Of a stretch of 64,000 bases of DNA, positions 17,195 through 25,573 are shown piece after piece. The position numbers and the translations under genes are program-made. Source of the stretch: Cupriavidus pampae (GTDB taxonomy: Bacteria; Pseudomonadota; Gammaproteobacteria; Burkholderiales; Burkholderiaceae); NCBI RefSeq assembly GCF_914271485.1, contig NZ_CAJZAG010000013.1:159166-223165 (forward strand). Direction: 5' to 3'. The notes beneath the pieces were generated by a model. That model ran no database searches. It was not told the origin of the DNA and saw nothing but the letters and a program-made list of their open reading frames with translations. The stretch's first letter is position 1. The number at the start of each line of letters is the position of its first letter.

Positions 17195-17388
17195 CCCTGT
17201 CGTCTCTTCTAAGGTGGCTTCTTCGGCCGCCCGCCGGGTGACCGACCCCTGGCCCCCTTGTATTTATGCGCGAGCGGAACTGCCACGGCGTGGGATGCCA
17301 GTGGCAGGCGGCGTAAAGTTTGGCCTCAAGGGGTTACGGCAGCTACCCCCCCTCGGGAAGCATTGACAGATGTCGCCTTTTTAATGTT

Positions 17389-19452
17389 TTAGTTACATAA
17401 CATGTCGGATTGACCGGCCTCGCGATGGTGGTGCCGGCACGATCTGTTTCCAGCCTTGCCGATCAGCCGTTCTGCCTCCTGTGCGACGGCTGCTGGCACA
17501 GGCAAGGCCAACAACGCCTGCGAAGCGGTCTGCATCACCTTTGCGGACAAATCCGCCCCCGACATGTCTTCGTAGCGCGCCGGAATTCGCTCCCTGAGTC
17601 GAAACAGCCGTTGATGCGCCGATCGGGTGATCTGGCCGTAAGTGACCGCCTGAACCCGACCGCGCAGAACGCCTTCTTCCTTTAGCTCTTTCTCTCGCGT
17701 CGTCTTCGCCGCGATCTCGTGCCCCACCACAAAGGCCCGGAACAGCGGCGTCCCGTCTAGCGCACCGCTGCCAAGAAAGTCCTGCACATAGCCGTCGGCC
17801 TGATTCATTTCTTCACGCCCGACCGTGGACTTCCCCTTCTTGAGTTCGATGATCAGCACGTTCTGAATGCGCGTGAGCGTCGGATCAGCCAAGTCGAAGC
17901 CTTCGGTCCCGACGATTGAACACGTGGCATCGGCCAACACCAGTATGTCGGGACGCTGCTTGTGGTTGATGAACGCCTCGGCAGACAGTCTCTTCTTGAA
18001 GATCTTCTCGGCCGCTGTGCGCAGACTGACGTTCGATGAATACTCGCTACTGTCAAACTCGGGACCAAACAGCCACCGAGCTTGAGTGACCAAGGGATGC
18101 AGCGTGTGCAGTTCGTCTGTGGCATCGTCCCCGCACAGCTTCTCTATGGCCGCGAGCACGGCCAGGCGATGATCGATCTCGTCGAGCACCGACAAGGCGT
18201 CGCGGACCGTCCACTGGCCCAGAAGACGGTCGAGCCCATCGATATCCGACTCGTCTAGCTTGGTGAGCATATCAAGCAGAGCGGAGCCGCCGCGCGCCTT
18301 CTCCAGATTGATCAACGCCTGGACCGCAGCGGAAAGGACGTCTTGAGAGACCGTAGGCGTGGTCGTCACCAGCTCGCGCGCGAAGGTCGCGACCTCAGCA
18401 CGACCTAGCTGCGACAGTTCCTTGAACTGTTCGCGATTTCGCAGCAGCGCCTCTTCCGAGCTCTCCTCGACGAGACTCGAAGACAACGACGTAAACACGC
18501 GCTGGGCATAGATCCGGACCGCCGCGAAAAGCGCATCCGCGTTTGGCCCATTCTTGAATCGAGCCCAGTCCGGTTCTACCTCAGACATCCAGCCATCGCT
18601 GGTCTTGACCACAATCGAATAGCGCTTTGCAAATCGAGCACGACCGTCGAGGACCGCATCGGCGCCGACAACCCAACCGGGCGTGCCGACGAGGCGGCCA
18701 TTTACCCAAAAGGCAATGCCTTGGTAGATCGTCGATTTGGCAACCCTCGTTGAATCCACGACGTAGGCCTCCGCCGGTGGACACCCTTCGATGGAAAGGT
18801 CCACTCGCTCGATGAGCCCCGTTTGGTCCCCCAACTCGACGGACTGGTTGTTGACCCGTACAACAAACTGCGGGTCGTGCAGGAAGCGGGCGGACAGGAT
18901 CTCTCGAATTCTGTCCGGGTGGGGCAAATGACGCTCGACGATCACCGAGAGCTTCGTTCCGTGGTCCCCTTGCAGGAAGCTGCCCTCCTTCTCAATCTTG
19001 AAGGGCGACTCCTGACCCTGCGTGCCGATTTCAAAGGCCGCACCCTTGTCCTCGCGCCAGGTCTCTACCGAGTACTGATCAGCGAAACACAACAAGCCAT
19101 GACGCCCGACACCATTGTGCCCATAGGCTCGACGCCGCCAATCATTCCGTTCCGGCGGAAATTCCACGTTCGAGCTTTGGTGCCTGGTCCGGTCATAACC
19201 GAGTTTCATCCACCGGGCCTTGAACTGCGCTGCCGTCATACCGTGGCCATCGTCTTGAACCGTCAAGACAAGGTTGCGCGCTGGTGGAATGGTGAGATCG
19301 ACCAGCGACGCTCCCGCATCCCATGCGTTTGCTACCAGCTCGGTGAGAGCAATCTCAGGATCGTGTGCGATACGGCCTAGCGTACGGACCAGGTAGTGCT
19401 CTTCAAAGAGTGAACCCATCGAGTCGTACGACTCCCGCTTCGGCCTTATCAC
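17389..19452 (-). CDS. GHKL (Hsp90/MORC-like) ATPase with C-terminal PD-(D/E)XK RecB-like nuclease signature
   Basis: This is a 687-residue soluble protein (GTG at 19452; the ATG at 19419 would give 676). The N-terminal third is a Bergerat-fold ATPase with an N-box (ELVANAWDAG, E38-N42), a G1 box (DDGHGM, 67-72) and a G2 box (GHNGVGRHG, 111-119). The pattern is like MutL, Hsp90 and MORC proteins, not like histidine kinases, and no H-box is present. The middle is helical. The C-terminal part shows RPDILVLAD (Asp502), IIELKKG (E536-x-K538) and a following Q551-x3-Y555. That order matches the PD-(D/E)XK core plus the QxxxY motif of RecB/Cas4-type nucleases. ATPase-nuclease fusions of this type are known around restriction and phage-defence genes, so DNA-directed defence is the leading hypothesis. 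No partner gene is adjacent. Confidence 0.8.
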   Translation of the reverse strand: MIRPKRESYDSMGSLFEEHYLVRTLGRIAHDPEIALTELVANAWDAGASLVDLTIPPARNLVLTVQDDGHGMTAAQFKARWMKLGYDRTRHQSSNVEFPPERNDWRRRAYGHNGVGRHGLLCFADQYSVETWREDKGAAFEIGTQGQESPFKIEKEGSFLQGDHGTKLSVIVERHLPHPDRIREILSARFLHDPQFVVRVNNQSVELGDQTGLIERVDLSIEGCPPAEAYVVDSTRVAKSTIYQGIAFWVNGRLVGTPGWVVGADAVLDGRARFAKRYSIVVKTSDGWMSEVEPDWARFKNGPNADALFAAVRIYAQRVFTSLSSSLVEESSEEALLRNREQFKELSQLGRAEVATFARELVTTTPTVSQDVLSAAVQALINLEKARGGSALLDMLTKLDESDIDGLDRLLGQWTVRDALSVLDEIDHRLAVLAAIEKLCGDDATDELHTLHPLVTQARWLFGPEFDSSEYSSNVSLRTAAEKIFKKRLSAEAFINHKQRPDILVLADATCSIVGTEGFDLADPTLTRIQNVLIIELKKGKSTVGREEMNQADGYVQDFLGSGALDGTPLFRAFVVGHEIAAKTTREKELKEEGVLRGRVQAVTYGQITRSAHQRLFRLRERIPARYEDMSGADLSAKVMQTASQALLALPVPAAVAQEAERLIGKAGNRSCRHHHREAGQSDMLCN
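19421..19434. promoter_or_regulatory. 14-bp perfect palindrome at the GHKL gene start
   Basis: GAGTCGTACGACTC is a perfect palindrome located between the GTG (19452) and ATG (19419) candidate starts of the GHKL-nuclease gene. It could be an operator or an mRNA hairpin gating the downstream ATG, or simply coding sequence. Confidence 0.35.
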
Positions 19453-19621
19453 TTCGCCCCCACATGCTTTTTGGCCTCTTTTTTGACTTTGTTGTTCGAC
19501 ACGATGGACCAGCTCCGGTTGCTCTCAACGACGTTTCCGCGACTATGCGCAACCCTCATCGCTGTCACAATCGTTGTCTTACGATAAAGTCGAAAAGCAA
19601 TCACAGACGTCAATCAACCGA

Positions 19622-19636
19622 TGAGACAACGTCTCA
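19622..19636. promoter_or_regulatory. inverted repeat TGAGAC-N3-GTCTCA
   Basis: Six-base perfect arms with a 3-base spacer lie in the 289-base gap between the divergent GHKL-nuclease gene and the AraC gene. The rest of the gap shows no coding potential and probably holds both promoters. Confidence 0.35.
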
Positions 19637-19741
19637 AACTGGACGATAGAGCACCATTACCGGACTTCCGCATCGGACCCGTGATCTACACTCCAAAGCT
19701 GTCCTCGCGAAGGTGTGGGACGTGATTCTGGTGGATATCTC

Positions 19742-20725
19742 ATGAAGAAGGATGCGGCAAGTCAACATATGGATCCTCCGCTGGCGCGGATCTCGGGGGA
19801 TCAGCTGGACGGTTTGTTATCGGCGCTGATCGTGGAGTTTGTCCGATTGACCGAGTGCCTGGTGAGTCCGGGCTGGCGCCTGAACCTCGGCGGCACCTCC
19901 GCCCCGGGGATACATTACGTGCTGTCCGGCCATGGTCGCATGGTCCTGGAAGGACATCCCCCCATCGCGCTTTCTCCCCACACGCTGGTCATTACGCCGC
20001 CTAACCAGTACTTCCATGTGGAAGTGCTGCCCGAGGACGCCGATAGCCGAATTTCAAACGAAGTCGAGGGTCGTTGGAAATCATTCCCACCCGATGCGAT
20101 TCGAAGATTCGTCGCGGGCGAGGACGGCCCACAACTGATATTGATCTGCGGCTACTTCCAGGCGTCCTACGGTACGTCGCTGAGCCTGTTCTCGACGCTG
20201 AGCGCGCCCATCGTCGAGCAGTTCGATAGCGCGCAGCACATCGATCGCACATTGCAGTTAGCGCTTCAGGAACTCATCAGCCAGGAGCTGGCCATGGGCA
20301 CCATGACGGCGACCTTGCTCAAAGTCGTGTTGATCGCATTGCTGAGGCGCTCACTGACCTCAATTAACTTGTGGGTCGAAGGGTTCTCGCTGCTGGGAGA
20401 TATCAATATTGCGAGAGCTTTCTCGCATATGGCGGCGCGGCCGGGTGCGGATCATTCCGTGGACGCCCTCGCTCAAATCGCATTCCTGAGCAGATCATCG
20501 TTTATGGCCAGGTTCACGGAGGTCGTCGGCCTGCCTCCCATGACAGTCCTCCGGAAATTGCGCATGCGTCAAGCCGCATCGATGCTGAACACCGAAGAGT
20601 TATCGGTCGACCAGATTGCGCGCTCGGTCGGATACGCCAGTCGCAGCAGTTTTCTGAAAGCGTTCCACGACGCTTACGACACGCTGCCTTCCGACTATCG
20701 CGCTCGCCGACGGGCCAGTGAATGA
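19742..20725 (+). CDS. AraC-family transcriptional regulator, cupin_6 type
   Basis: The ATG at 19742 (GGTGG about 9 bases upstream) gives 327 residues. The N-terminal half is a cupin-like sensor (about residues 40-160) with the sequence LILICGYFQ, carrying a Cys-Gly at the position where RclR-like regulators have conserved cysteines. The C-terminal ~100 residues hold two AraC helix-turn-helix units: SVDALAQIAFLSRSSFMARFTEVVGLPPMTVLRKLRM and SVDQIARSVGYASRSSFLKAFHDAY. It converges on another AraC gene of the same architecture (13 bases between stops). Target genes are not obvious; the nearest are the GHKL-nuclease gene (divergent) and the redox set beyond its partner. Confidence 0.9.
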   Translation: MKKDAASQHMDPPLARISGDQLDGLLSALIVEFVRLTECLVSPGWRLNLGGTSAPGIHYVLSGHGRMVLEGHPPIALSPHTLVITPPNQYFHVEVLPEDADSRISNEVEGRWKSFPPDAIRRFVAGEDGPQLILICGYFQASYGTSLSLFSTLSAPIVEQFDSAQHIDRTLQLALQELISQELAMGTMTATLLKVVLIALLRRSLTSINLWVEGFSLLGDINIARAFSHMAARPGADHSVDALAQIAFLSRSSFMARFTEVVGLPPMTVLRKLRMRQAASMLNTEELSVDQIARSVGYASRSSFLKAFHDAYDTLPSDYRARRRASE

Positions 20726-20738
20726 GCCGCTTTGAAGG

Positions 20739-21647
20739 CTACGATGGTGATACACCGCTTTGTTGAATGTTCGCTTCCCAATACGATTTGGCTTCCTCGG
20801 CGAACGTCCGACGAAAACCGGTCGGGTCCACGCCGTGAAGTTCATTGAACGCGAGGGAGAAATTGCTCCTGCTGGAGAATCCGACGCGTTTTGCGACCTC
20901 GGCCACCGGCAGCGCAGTAGTAATCAATAGTCCGCTGGCGCGTCGTAATCGCACCAGCTTGACCAGATTCATCGGCGATTGACCGAAGGCGCGCCGGAAC
21001 GCTGCGGCAAACGCTGATCGACTCATCCCTGCAATCATCGCAAGGCTGTCCACCGTATAGGCGACGGCAGGTTCATTGAAGATCGCGCACAACGCACGAC
21101 TCAGCCGCGCGTCCGAAACGCCCGCCAACCACGGCAGCGGTTGGGCGTCGCACGCGACCCAGCGACGCAATGCCAGCACCAGACACTGTTTGACCAACGC
21201 CTCGGTCAACGCACGTGAACCCACTCCCGGCTGAGTCGATTCGGCCAGCAGCATCGCAAACTGGTCTCGCAATCCATCCGTATCGTCAAATCGGGCCACC
21301 AGTGGCTCGCGCAATGACGCGAATGGGTCTGCACCCCCAACCAACTCCACGCGCAACTCACCGCATGCCATGACGATGCCTTGCTGACCCGTGCCGACGA
21401 AACGGTAAGCAACCCCCGGCTGCAACAGCACGAAGGTATGCGGTTCCAGTGGAATAGAAGGCCCGCCGTGAACGGCGAGTACGCCAGCACCCTCAAGGCA
21501 GTAATGCAAGCTCGCGGTCTTGAAGGCGTCGACACGCATTCCCCAGCTTTCGCGTATATCGCGGACCTTGATATGAGGCACACCGATATCCATGGCGGCC
21601 AAAAAATAATCCAGACCTGTGTACGGAGACGATAAAAATTCGAACAT
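20739..21647 (-). CDS. AraC-family transcriptional regulator, RclR-like
   Basis: The ATG at 21647 (302 residues) replaces an upstream TTG. The cupin_6-type sensor domain contains IVMACGELRVEL. The CG-x-LR element is shared with E. coli RclR, whose cysteines sense hypochlorous acid. The C-terminal HTH pair is YTVDSLAMIAGMSRSAFAAAFRRAFGQSPMNLVKLVRLRRA and PVAEVAKRVGFSSRSNFSLAFNELHG. It is divergent from an RclC-like membrane protein, nitroreductase and AhpD-like gene, with two 15-bp direct repeats in the shared promoter region. It is therefore likely to activate that operon in response to oxidants or electrophiles (inference). Confidence 0.9.
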   Translation of the reverse strand: MFEFLSSPYTGLDYFLAAMDIGVPHIKVRDIRESWGMRVDAFKTASLHYCLEGAGVLAVHGGPSIPLEPHTFVLLQPGVAYRFVGTGQQGIVMACGELRVELVGGADPFASLREPLVARFDDTDGLRDQFAMLLAESTQPGVGSRALTEALVKQCLVLALRRWVACDAQPLPWLAGVSDARLSRALCAIFNEPAVAYTVDSLAMIAGMSRSAFAAAFRRAFGQSPMNLVKLVRLRRASGLLITTALPVAEVAKRVGFSSRSNFSLAFNELHGVDPTGFRRTFAEEAKSYWEANIQQSGVSPS

Positions 21648-21720
21648 GCATCGAGTATGAACGCAATTCAAACATCTCGATTATTCGCAGCAAACCGGAA
21701 ATGAAAATATAGATTCGCGG

Positions 21721-21799
21721 GAACCATATCGAGACTGAACCGAGCATCCGTCACTCGGCGAAGCTCGCACATCTGGACGAATCCGAACCATTTCGAGAC
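21721..21799. promoter_or_regulatory. two 15-bp direct repeats, probable AraC binding sites
   Basis: GAACCATATCGAGAC (21721-21735) and GAACCATTTCGAGAC (21785-21799) match at 14 of 15 positions and are 64 bases apart, close to six helical turns. They sit between divergent AraC and rclC-like genes, as expected for asymmetric AraC half-sites. Confidence 0.6.
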
Positions 21800-21860
21800 C
21801 ACAAAGTACGCACGCGAAGCTACGATCAATGCTCAATTACTCTCCAGCCGTCGATTAAAA

Positions 21861-22346
21861 ATGACCACTCAATCTATTGAATCTCGCTTACAGATTTCCG
21901 AGAAAGGCGTTGGGACACTCAACCATCTGGCTCTGCTCAGATGGGCACTCGTAGTGGTCTTTCTCTGGTTCGGCGGCATGAAGTTCACTGCCTATGAGGC
22001 CAACGGTATTGCGCCGTTTATCGCCAACAGCCCCATCATGAGCTGGTTGCACGCCCTCTTCGGCGTCCAGGGCGCGAGTTACGTCATAGGTGCATTGGAG
22101 CTCTCGACCGCAGCCGCGCTGATCGCCGGCGCGTTCCTGCCCATCTTCTCCGCCTTGGGCGCGGCGATGTCGGCGGCGACCTACTTCATCACCCTCACCT
22201 TCTTCTTGAGTACCCCTGGCGTAGCGGAAGCGACGGCGGGCGGATTTCCGGCCATTTCAGCAATGCCGGGCCAGTTTCTTCTCAAGGATCTTGTTCTGTT
22301 GGCCGCATCGCTTTCGCTCCTCCGGGCGTCGATACGCGCCTCGTGA
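21861..22346 (+). CDS. DUF417 / RclC-like inner-membrane protein
   Basis: This 161-residue protein has about four membrane segments: WALVVVFLWFGGMKF, YVIGALELSTAAALIAGAFLPI, LGAAMSAATYFITLTFFLSTP and LKDLVLLAASLSLL. The motifs FGGMKFTAYEANGI, PFIANSPIMSWLH and GGFPAISAMPGQFLLKDL are the DUF417 signature shared with E. coli YkgB/RclC, a reactive-chlorine resistance protein of unknown mechanism. It begins an apparent operon with a nitroreductase (29 bases on) and an AhpD-like protein (49 bases further), opposite an RclR-like AraC gene. The context supports a role in oxidant or electrophile resistance. Confidence 0.87.
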   Translation: MTTQSIESRLQISEKGVGTLNHLALLRWALVVVFLWFGGMKFTAYEANGIAPFIANSPIMSWLHALFGVQGASYVIGALELSTAAALIAGAFLPIFSALGAAMSAATYFITLTFFLSTPGVAEATAGGFPAISAMPGQFLLKDLVLLAASLSLLRASIRAS

Positions 22347-22375
22347 ACGCCTAACCACCTGATGAGAGCCGCACC

Positions 22376-23011
22376 ATGACCAAACCGACCACGGTGACCA
22401 ATGCCGTCATCGAATGCATTCTGAGCCGCAGTGCCGCCAAGTACTACGACCCTGACGCCACGCTGAGCGACGAGCAGATTCGCGAACTCGTGCAAATCGG
22501 CACCAGCGCGCCAACATCCTTCCATTTGCAGAACTGGCGCTTTATTGCGGTGCGCTCGCGTGCCGCCAAAGCTCGGCTGAGCCCTATCGCGTGGAACCAG
22601 CCGCCGATCACCGAAGCAGCCGTCACGTTCATCGTCTGCGGTCAGCTCGCGGATTCCAGCGTCATTCCGGATCGGCTCGCGCCATTGGTCGAGGCGGGCG
22701 TCATGCCGGAAAAGATGGTGCCGGAATGGGAGATCCCCGCCCGCAATCTGTATATGGAATTCCCGCAGCGCCAGCGCGACGAGGCAGTGCGTACCGGCAC
22801 CTTTGGTGCCGCCGCGATGATCTATGCGGCACGCTCGATGGGATTGGGATCGACGCCGATGATTGGCTTCGACGCCGACGCCGTGCACAGCACCTTCGGA
22901 TTGGCGGCGGACGAAGTGCCGGTCCTGCTGTTATCCGTAGGCGTGGAACGATCCGGAAACTGGGCGCAAAAGCCCCGCCGTCCGATCTTTGAAGTGTTGG
23001 ATATCGTTTAA
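22376..23011 (+). CDS. nitroreductase-family flavoprotein
   Basis: This 211-residue protein has the nitroreductase fold hallmarks: a start with SRSAAKYYDPDATLSDEQIRELV, then SAPTSFHLQNWRFIAV (FMN-phosphate Arg/Ser region) and FGAAAMIYAARSMGLGSTPMIGFD near the C-terminus. Family members are cytoplasmic FMN enzymes reducing nitro groups, quinones or enals with NAD(P)H. It is the second gene of the RclC-like operon, with GAGAG about 8 bases upstream of ATG. It probably detoxifies quinone-like or nitro electrophiles; the physiological substrate is not evident. Confidence 0.9.
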   Translation: MTKPTTVTNAVIECILSRSAAKYYDPDATLSDEQIRELVQIGTSAPTSFHLQNWRFIAVRSRAAKARLSPIAWNQPPITEAAVTFIVCGQLADSSVIPDRLAPLVEAGVMPEKMVPEWEIPARNLYMEFPQRQRDEAVRTGTFGAAAMIYAARSMGLGSTPMIGFDADAVHSTFGLAADEVPVLLLSVGVERSGNWAQKPRRPIFEVLDIV

Positions 23012-23060
23012 CGCCGCGTTTAACGAGTCATTAACTACTCAATTCTCAAGGAAGATTACG

Positions 23061-23606
23061 ATGTCAAGAATCCCCGCTCTGAACCCGGAACAGGTGCCGG
23101 CCGCTTCGAAGGCAACGCTCGATACCTTCACCAAGAACATCGGGTTCACGCCCAATATGATGACTGCCTTCGCGCAGAGCCCCATCGCGTTCAACGCTTG
23201 GGCTACGCTCCTCGGCTCGTTGAGCAAGGCACTCGATGTGAAGACGCGTGACAGCATCGGATTGGCTGTGTCCGAAGTGAACGGCTGCAACTACTGCCTG
23301 ACGGTTCACAGCTTTACGGCGCAGCACATGGCCCAGCTGCCGGCAGACGAGATCATCCTCGCGCGAAAGGGTCATGCCACGGACGCCAGGCGCGATGCCG
23401 CGGTCCAGTTCGCGCGCAAAGTCATCGAGACCCGCGGACAGATCAAGGACGCCGATCTGAAAGCGATCCGCGATGCCGGCTATACGGACGCAAACGTCAT
23501 GGAGATCGTCGCACTGGTTGCCATGTACTCCCTGACAAACTTCTTCAACAACGTGTTCGATCCCGAAAAGGACTTTCCGGCTGTAGCACCGGCCGGTTCG
23601 ATCTGA
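23061..23606 (+). CDS. AhpD-like carboxymuconolactone decarboxylase-family protein
   Basis: The ATG at 23061 follows AAGGAAG and gives 181 residues. The AhpD core is complete: E72 in SEVNGCNYCLTVH, C76-x-x-C79 and H83. This is the thiol-disulfide and proton-relay set of alkylhydroperoxidase D-like proteins, rather than the decarboxylase proper. A second half with TDANVMEIVALVAMYSLTNFFNNVFDPEKDFP is typical of the peroxidase-related subfamily. It ends the RclC-like/nitroreductase operon and likely supplies thiol peroxidase activity. Confidence 0.92.
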   Translation: MSRIPALNPEQVPAASKATLDTFTKNIGFTPNMMTAFAQSPIAFNAWATLLGSLSKALDVKTRDSIGLAVSEVNGCNYCLTVHSFTAQHMAQLPADEIILARKGHATDARRDAAVQFARKVIETRGQIKDADLKAIRDAGYTDANVMEIVALVAMYSLTNFFNNVFDPEKDFPAVAPAGSI

Positions 23607-23829
23607 ACTTAGGGCCGGCCCCGCCGCTTTCGGCTAAGATGCCGCGATGACTCGAATCTTCGTCTTCTCCTGCTGATCGCTTGAGCCCCGCTTGAGTCCA
23701 AGCCCTGGGCTCAGCGAGCGATCTGTTTTTGGTGCCGGACATACGCCGGCTGGCCAATTGCACCTGCGTTTCGACACGGCACAAGCGCGTGCCAGGCGAA
23801 CGCCGCGTTGCCTATGGAAGATTTCTGTC

Positions 23830-24367
23830 ATGCATAAGCCATCCCTTCTCGTCAGCGGGATCTCGGGCCAACTTGGTCGATCTGTGATTGAACAATTGTC
23901 TGGTCGCCCTGGTTACCGCCTGATTGGCACAACCCGTACCCCCACGTCGCGACTCGACTTTGCAACCCACGGTATCGATGTCCGATATGCCAACTTCGAT
24001 GATCCGAGCTGCCTTGCGAAGGCATTTGACGGCGCAGATCGCATCCTGCTGATAAGCACCAGTGCCGAATACTGCGGGCCGCGCCGCGTGGAACAGCATC
24101 GCCATGCTATTGCGGCTGCTCGCGATGCCGGCGCACGGCAATTGATCTATACGTCGCTACTCAATGCCGACGCCTCTACGCTTGGACCGATTGCCAGCGA
24201 TCACGCATTAAGTCTGAACCTCGAGGACAGTCAGATCCTGAACATCACAGGCGATGTCCCCGGCGAGCGACGACTTTCGCCTGCTCACCGGATACCGCGC
24301 GAGTGCTGTGGAGGATTTTCTGATCTCGCACCGCGAGTCGTTGCTACGTTTTCTCCGGCATCGCTGA
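23830..24367 (+). pseudogene. NmrA/QorB-like NAD(P)-binding protein, internally deleted and frameshifted
   Basis: From ATG 23830 about 115 residues read as a normal NAD(P)-binding domain: SLLVSGISGQLGRSVIEQL (Rossmann glycines), ILLISTSA, and QHRHAIAAARDAGARQLIYTSLLNAD. After about SDHALS the frame becomes nonsensical to 24384. In another frame, from about 24254, SDDFRLLTGYRASAVEDFLISHRESL appears and stops at 24367. That is the typical C-terminus of this family. The middle ~120 residues are missing, so the gene has suffered a deletion with a frame change. The intact family protein is about 285 residues. Its tail overlaps the end of the convergent lipoprotein gene. Confidence 0.75.
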
Positions 24368-24835
24368 TGAATGATGGCTCGTAATCAACCATTGCGAGCC
24401 ATCCCAGCGGTAAGTGTAGGTATAGCGAGCCTTAACAACCGCTCCAGTCCTTGCGAACGTGAACGTGTAGAGGCCGGCGTCCACGGCGGAATTACACCCT
24501 AGCTCAATGGTACGGAAGTCGATCTTTCCCGACGGACCGTTTTTCAGAAACTCATTGAAATAGTCCACTTTTTCTGCCGGCGTCAGCCGAGGCTTATTGG
24601 ACACTGTCGCAAGAAGGATCGAGCGGTCCGCATAGTTGGCCGCTACCTTGGCGGAATCGCCTGTCTGCAACGATCGGTTCCATCGATCGAACAATGCCGC
24701 GATCTCCTGCTCCGAAGTCTGCTTGCAGGATTCCGTGCGCGACGATTGTGAGGCTTGTGGAGTGGGTGGCGTCCCTGGACTCGTAGCACATCCTGCCAGC
24801 AACAGAGCCAACGTCGCAATGGGAAGTATCTTCAT
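24344..24835 (-). CDS. SgcJ/EcaC-type (SnoaL-like) lipoprotein
   Basis: The ATG at 24835 (GGAGGGCC just upstream) gives 163 residues. MKILPIATLALLLAGCATS is a lipoprotein leader with lipobox LAGC. The mature domain begins CKQTSEQEIAALFDRWNRSLQTGDSAKVAANYADRSILLATVSNKPRLT and ends YRWDGSQWLITSHHSSAMP. This is the alpha+beta cone of the NTF2/SnoaL superfamily, SgcJ/EcaC/DUF4440 branch. Several such proteins bind small ligands or act as calcium/calmodulin kinase II-like association domains; no enzymatic role is assignable. It is convergent with the decayed NmrA gene and overlaps its tail by 24 bases. Confidence 0.85.
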   Translation of the reverse strand: MKILPIATLALLLAGCATSPGTPPTPQASQSSRTESCKQTSEQEIAALFDRWNRSLQTGDSAKVAANYADRSILLATVSNKPRLTPAEKVDYFNEFLKNGPSGKIDFRTIELGCNSAVDAGLYTFTFARTGAVVKARYTYTYRWDGSQWLITSHHSSAMPEKT

Positions 24836-25078
24836 GGCAGGGCCCTCCGACTGGCGCATTCAGGATCAACCACGTATTCAATGAATACGAACGCCCTGAA
24901 CTCGGCTATTGACCTTTAGGGTAGCTCGCAAGCGACAATAGTCCCGTGATGATCAGTGGCGGATGATGGGTGATCGCTCATCGTGGGTCTCGCTATTGGC
25001 TTCTCTGGCTGATGGCTCGCTATTGCAATTGGCTGGAATGCGGTTATCCTTTGCGCTGGTTCGAGATCCCCATACATC

Positions 25079-25501
25079 GTGCATCGCATCGCTCGCCGGC
25101 ATTCGTGGATTGCCGGATTCCTTCTGGTTGTGTTCCTGTCAGTGCAACTGGCAACGGCTGCCTACGCCTGCACGATGGGCAAGGCTGCGCCTGCGGAATC
25201 ACCGATGGAAGCGCCGATGGAAGCGCCGATGGAAGCAATGACGTCCTGCGCGGAGATGGCCGATCAGGTTGCAGTGCAGAACAACGGACAGAAGGCCCTG
25301 TGCATGGCCCATTGCCAGGCCGACGCCAAGCACGCCGATCACGCCGCGCCGCAGGTCCCCGCATTTATCCCGGTGCTTGCGAGCATCATTGTCGAGCCCC
25401 CCGTGCTCGACGTTACGCCAGTCATCGCGCTGCATGCGCAGGCTCGGCCGCGCGCCCCGCCGCCGCCGCACGCCATCCTTCACTGCTGTTTCCGCACCTA
25501 G
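25079..25501 (+). CDS. Met/His/Cys-rich exported leader protein of the cus operon
   Basis: This 140-residue frame starts with GTG. After a basic N-terminus (MHRIARRHSW) comes a hydrophobic signal segment (IAGFLLVVFLSVQLATAAYA). The mature part contains three PMEA units, then MTSCAEMADQ, CMAHCQADAKHADHAA and a closing HCCFRT, so Met, His and Cys are concentrated as in copper-binding periplasmic proteins. The family is not recognised. It precedes cusC by 72 bases in the same direction, the position of the small first gene (cusD) in the cusDCBAF operon of Cupriavidus metallidurans as I recall it; homology is not established. A metal-binding or regulatory leader role is inferred. Confidence 0.6.
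   Translation: MHRIARRHSWIAGFLLVVFLSVQLATAAYACTMGKAAPAESPMEAPMEAPMEAMTSCAEMADQVAVQNNGQKALCMAHCQADAKHADHAAPQVPAFIPVLASIIVEPPVLDVTPVIALHAQARPRAPPPPHAILHCCFRT
25202..25237 (+). repeat. 12-bp tandem repeat, three copies, encoding PMEA
   Basis: CCGATGGAAGCG is repeated three times in frame (the last copy ends in A), giving PMEAPMEAPMEA inside the Met-rich leader protein. Copy number could vary by slippage, changing the number of Met residues. Confidence 0.85.
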
Positions 25502-25573
25502 CCTCCGAAGCTGCGCCACGTTCTTGTCGCTCCCGATTTCCCGGGAGTAGTGGTCGTCGTTTCCGGAGGCTTT

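Noticed and set aside
17389..19452. Reading the GHKL protein as a two-component histidine kinase
   Set aside because: There is no phospho-acceptor H-box or sensor region, and the ATP-site spacing is like MutL/Hsp90.
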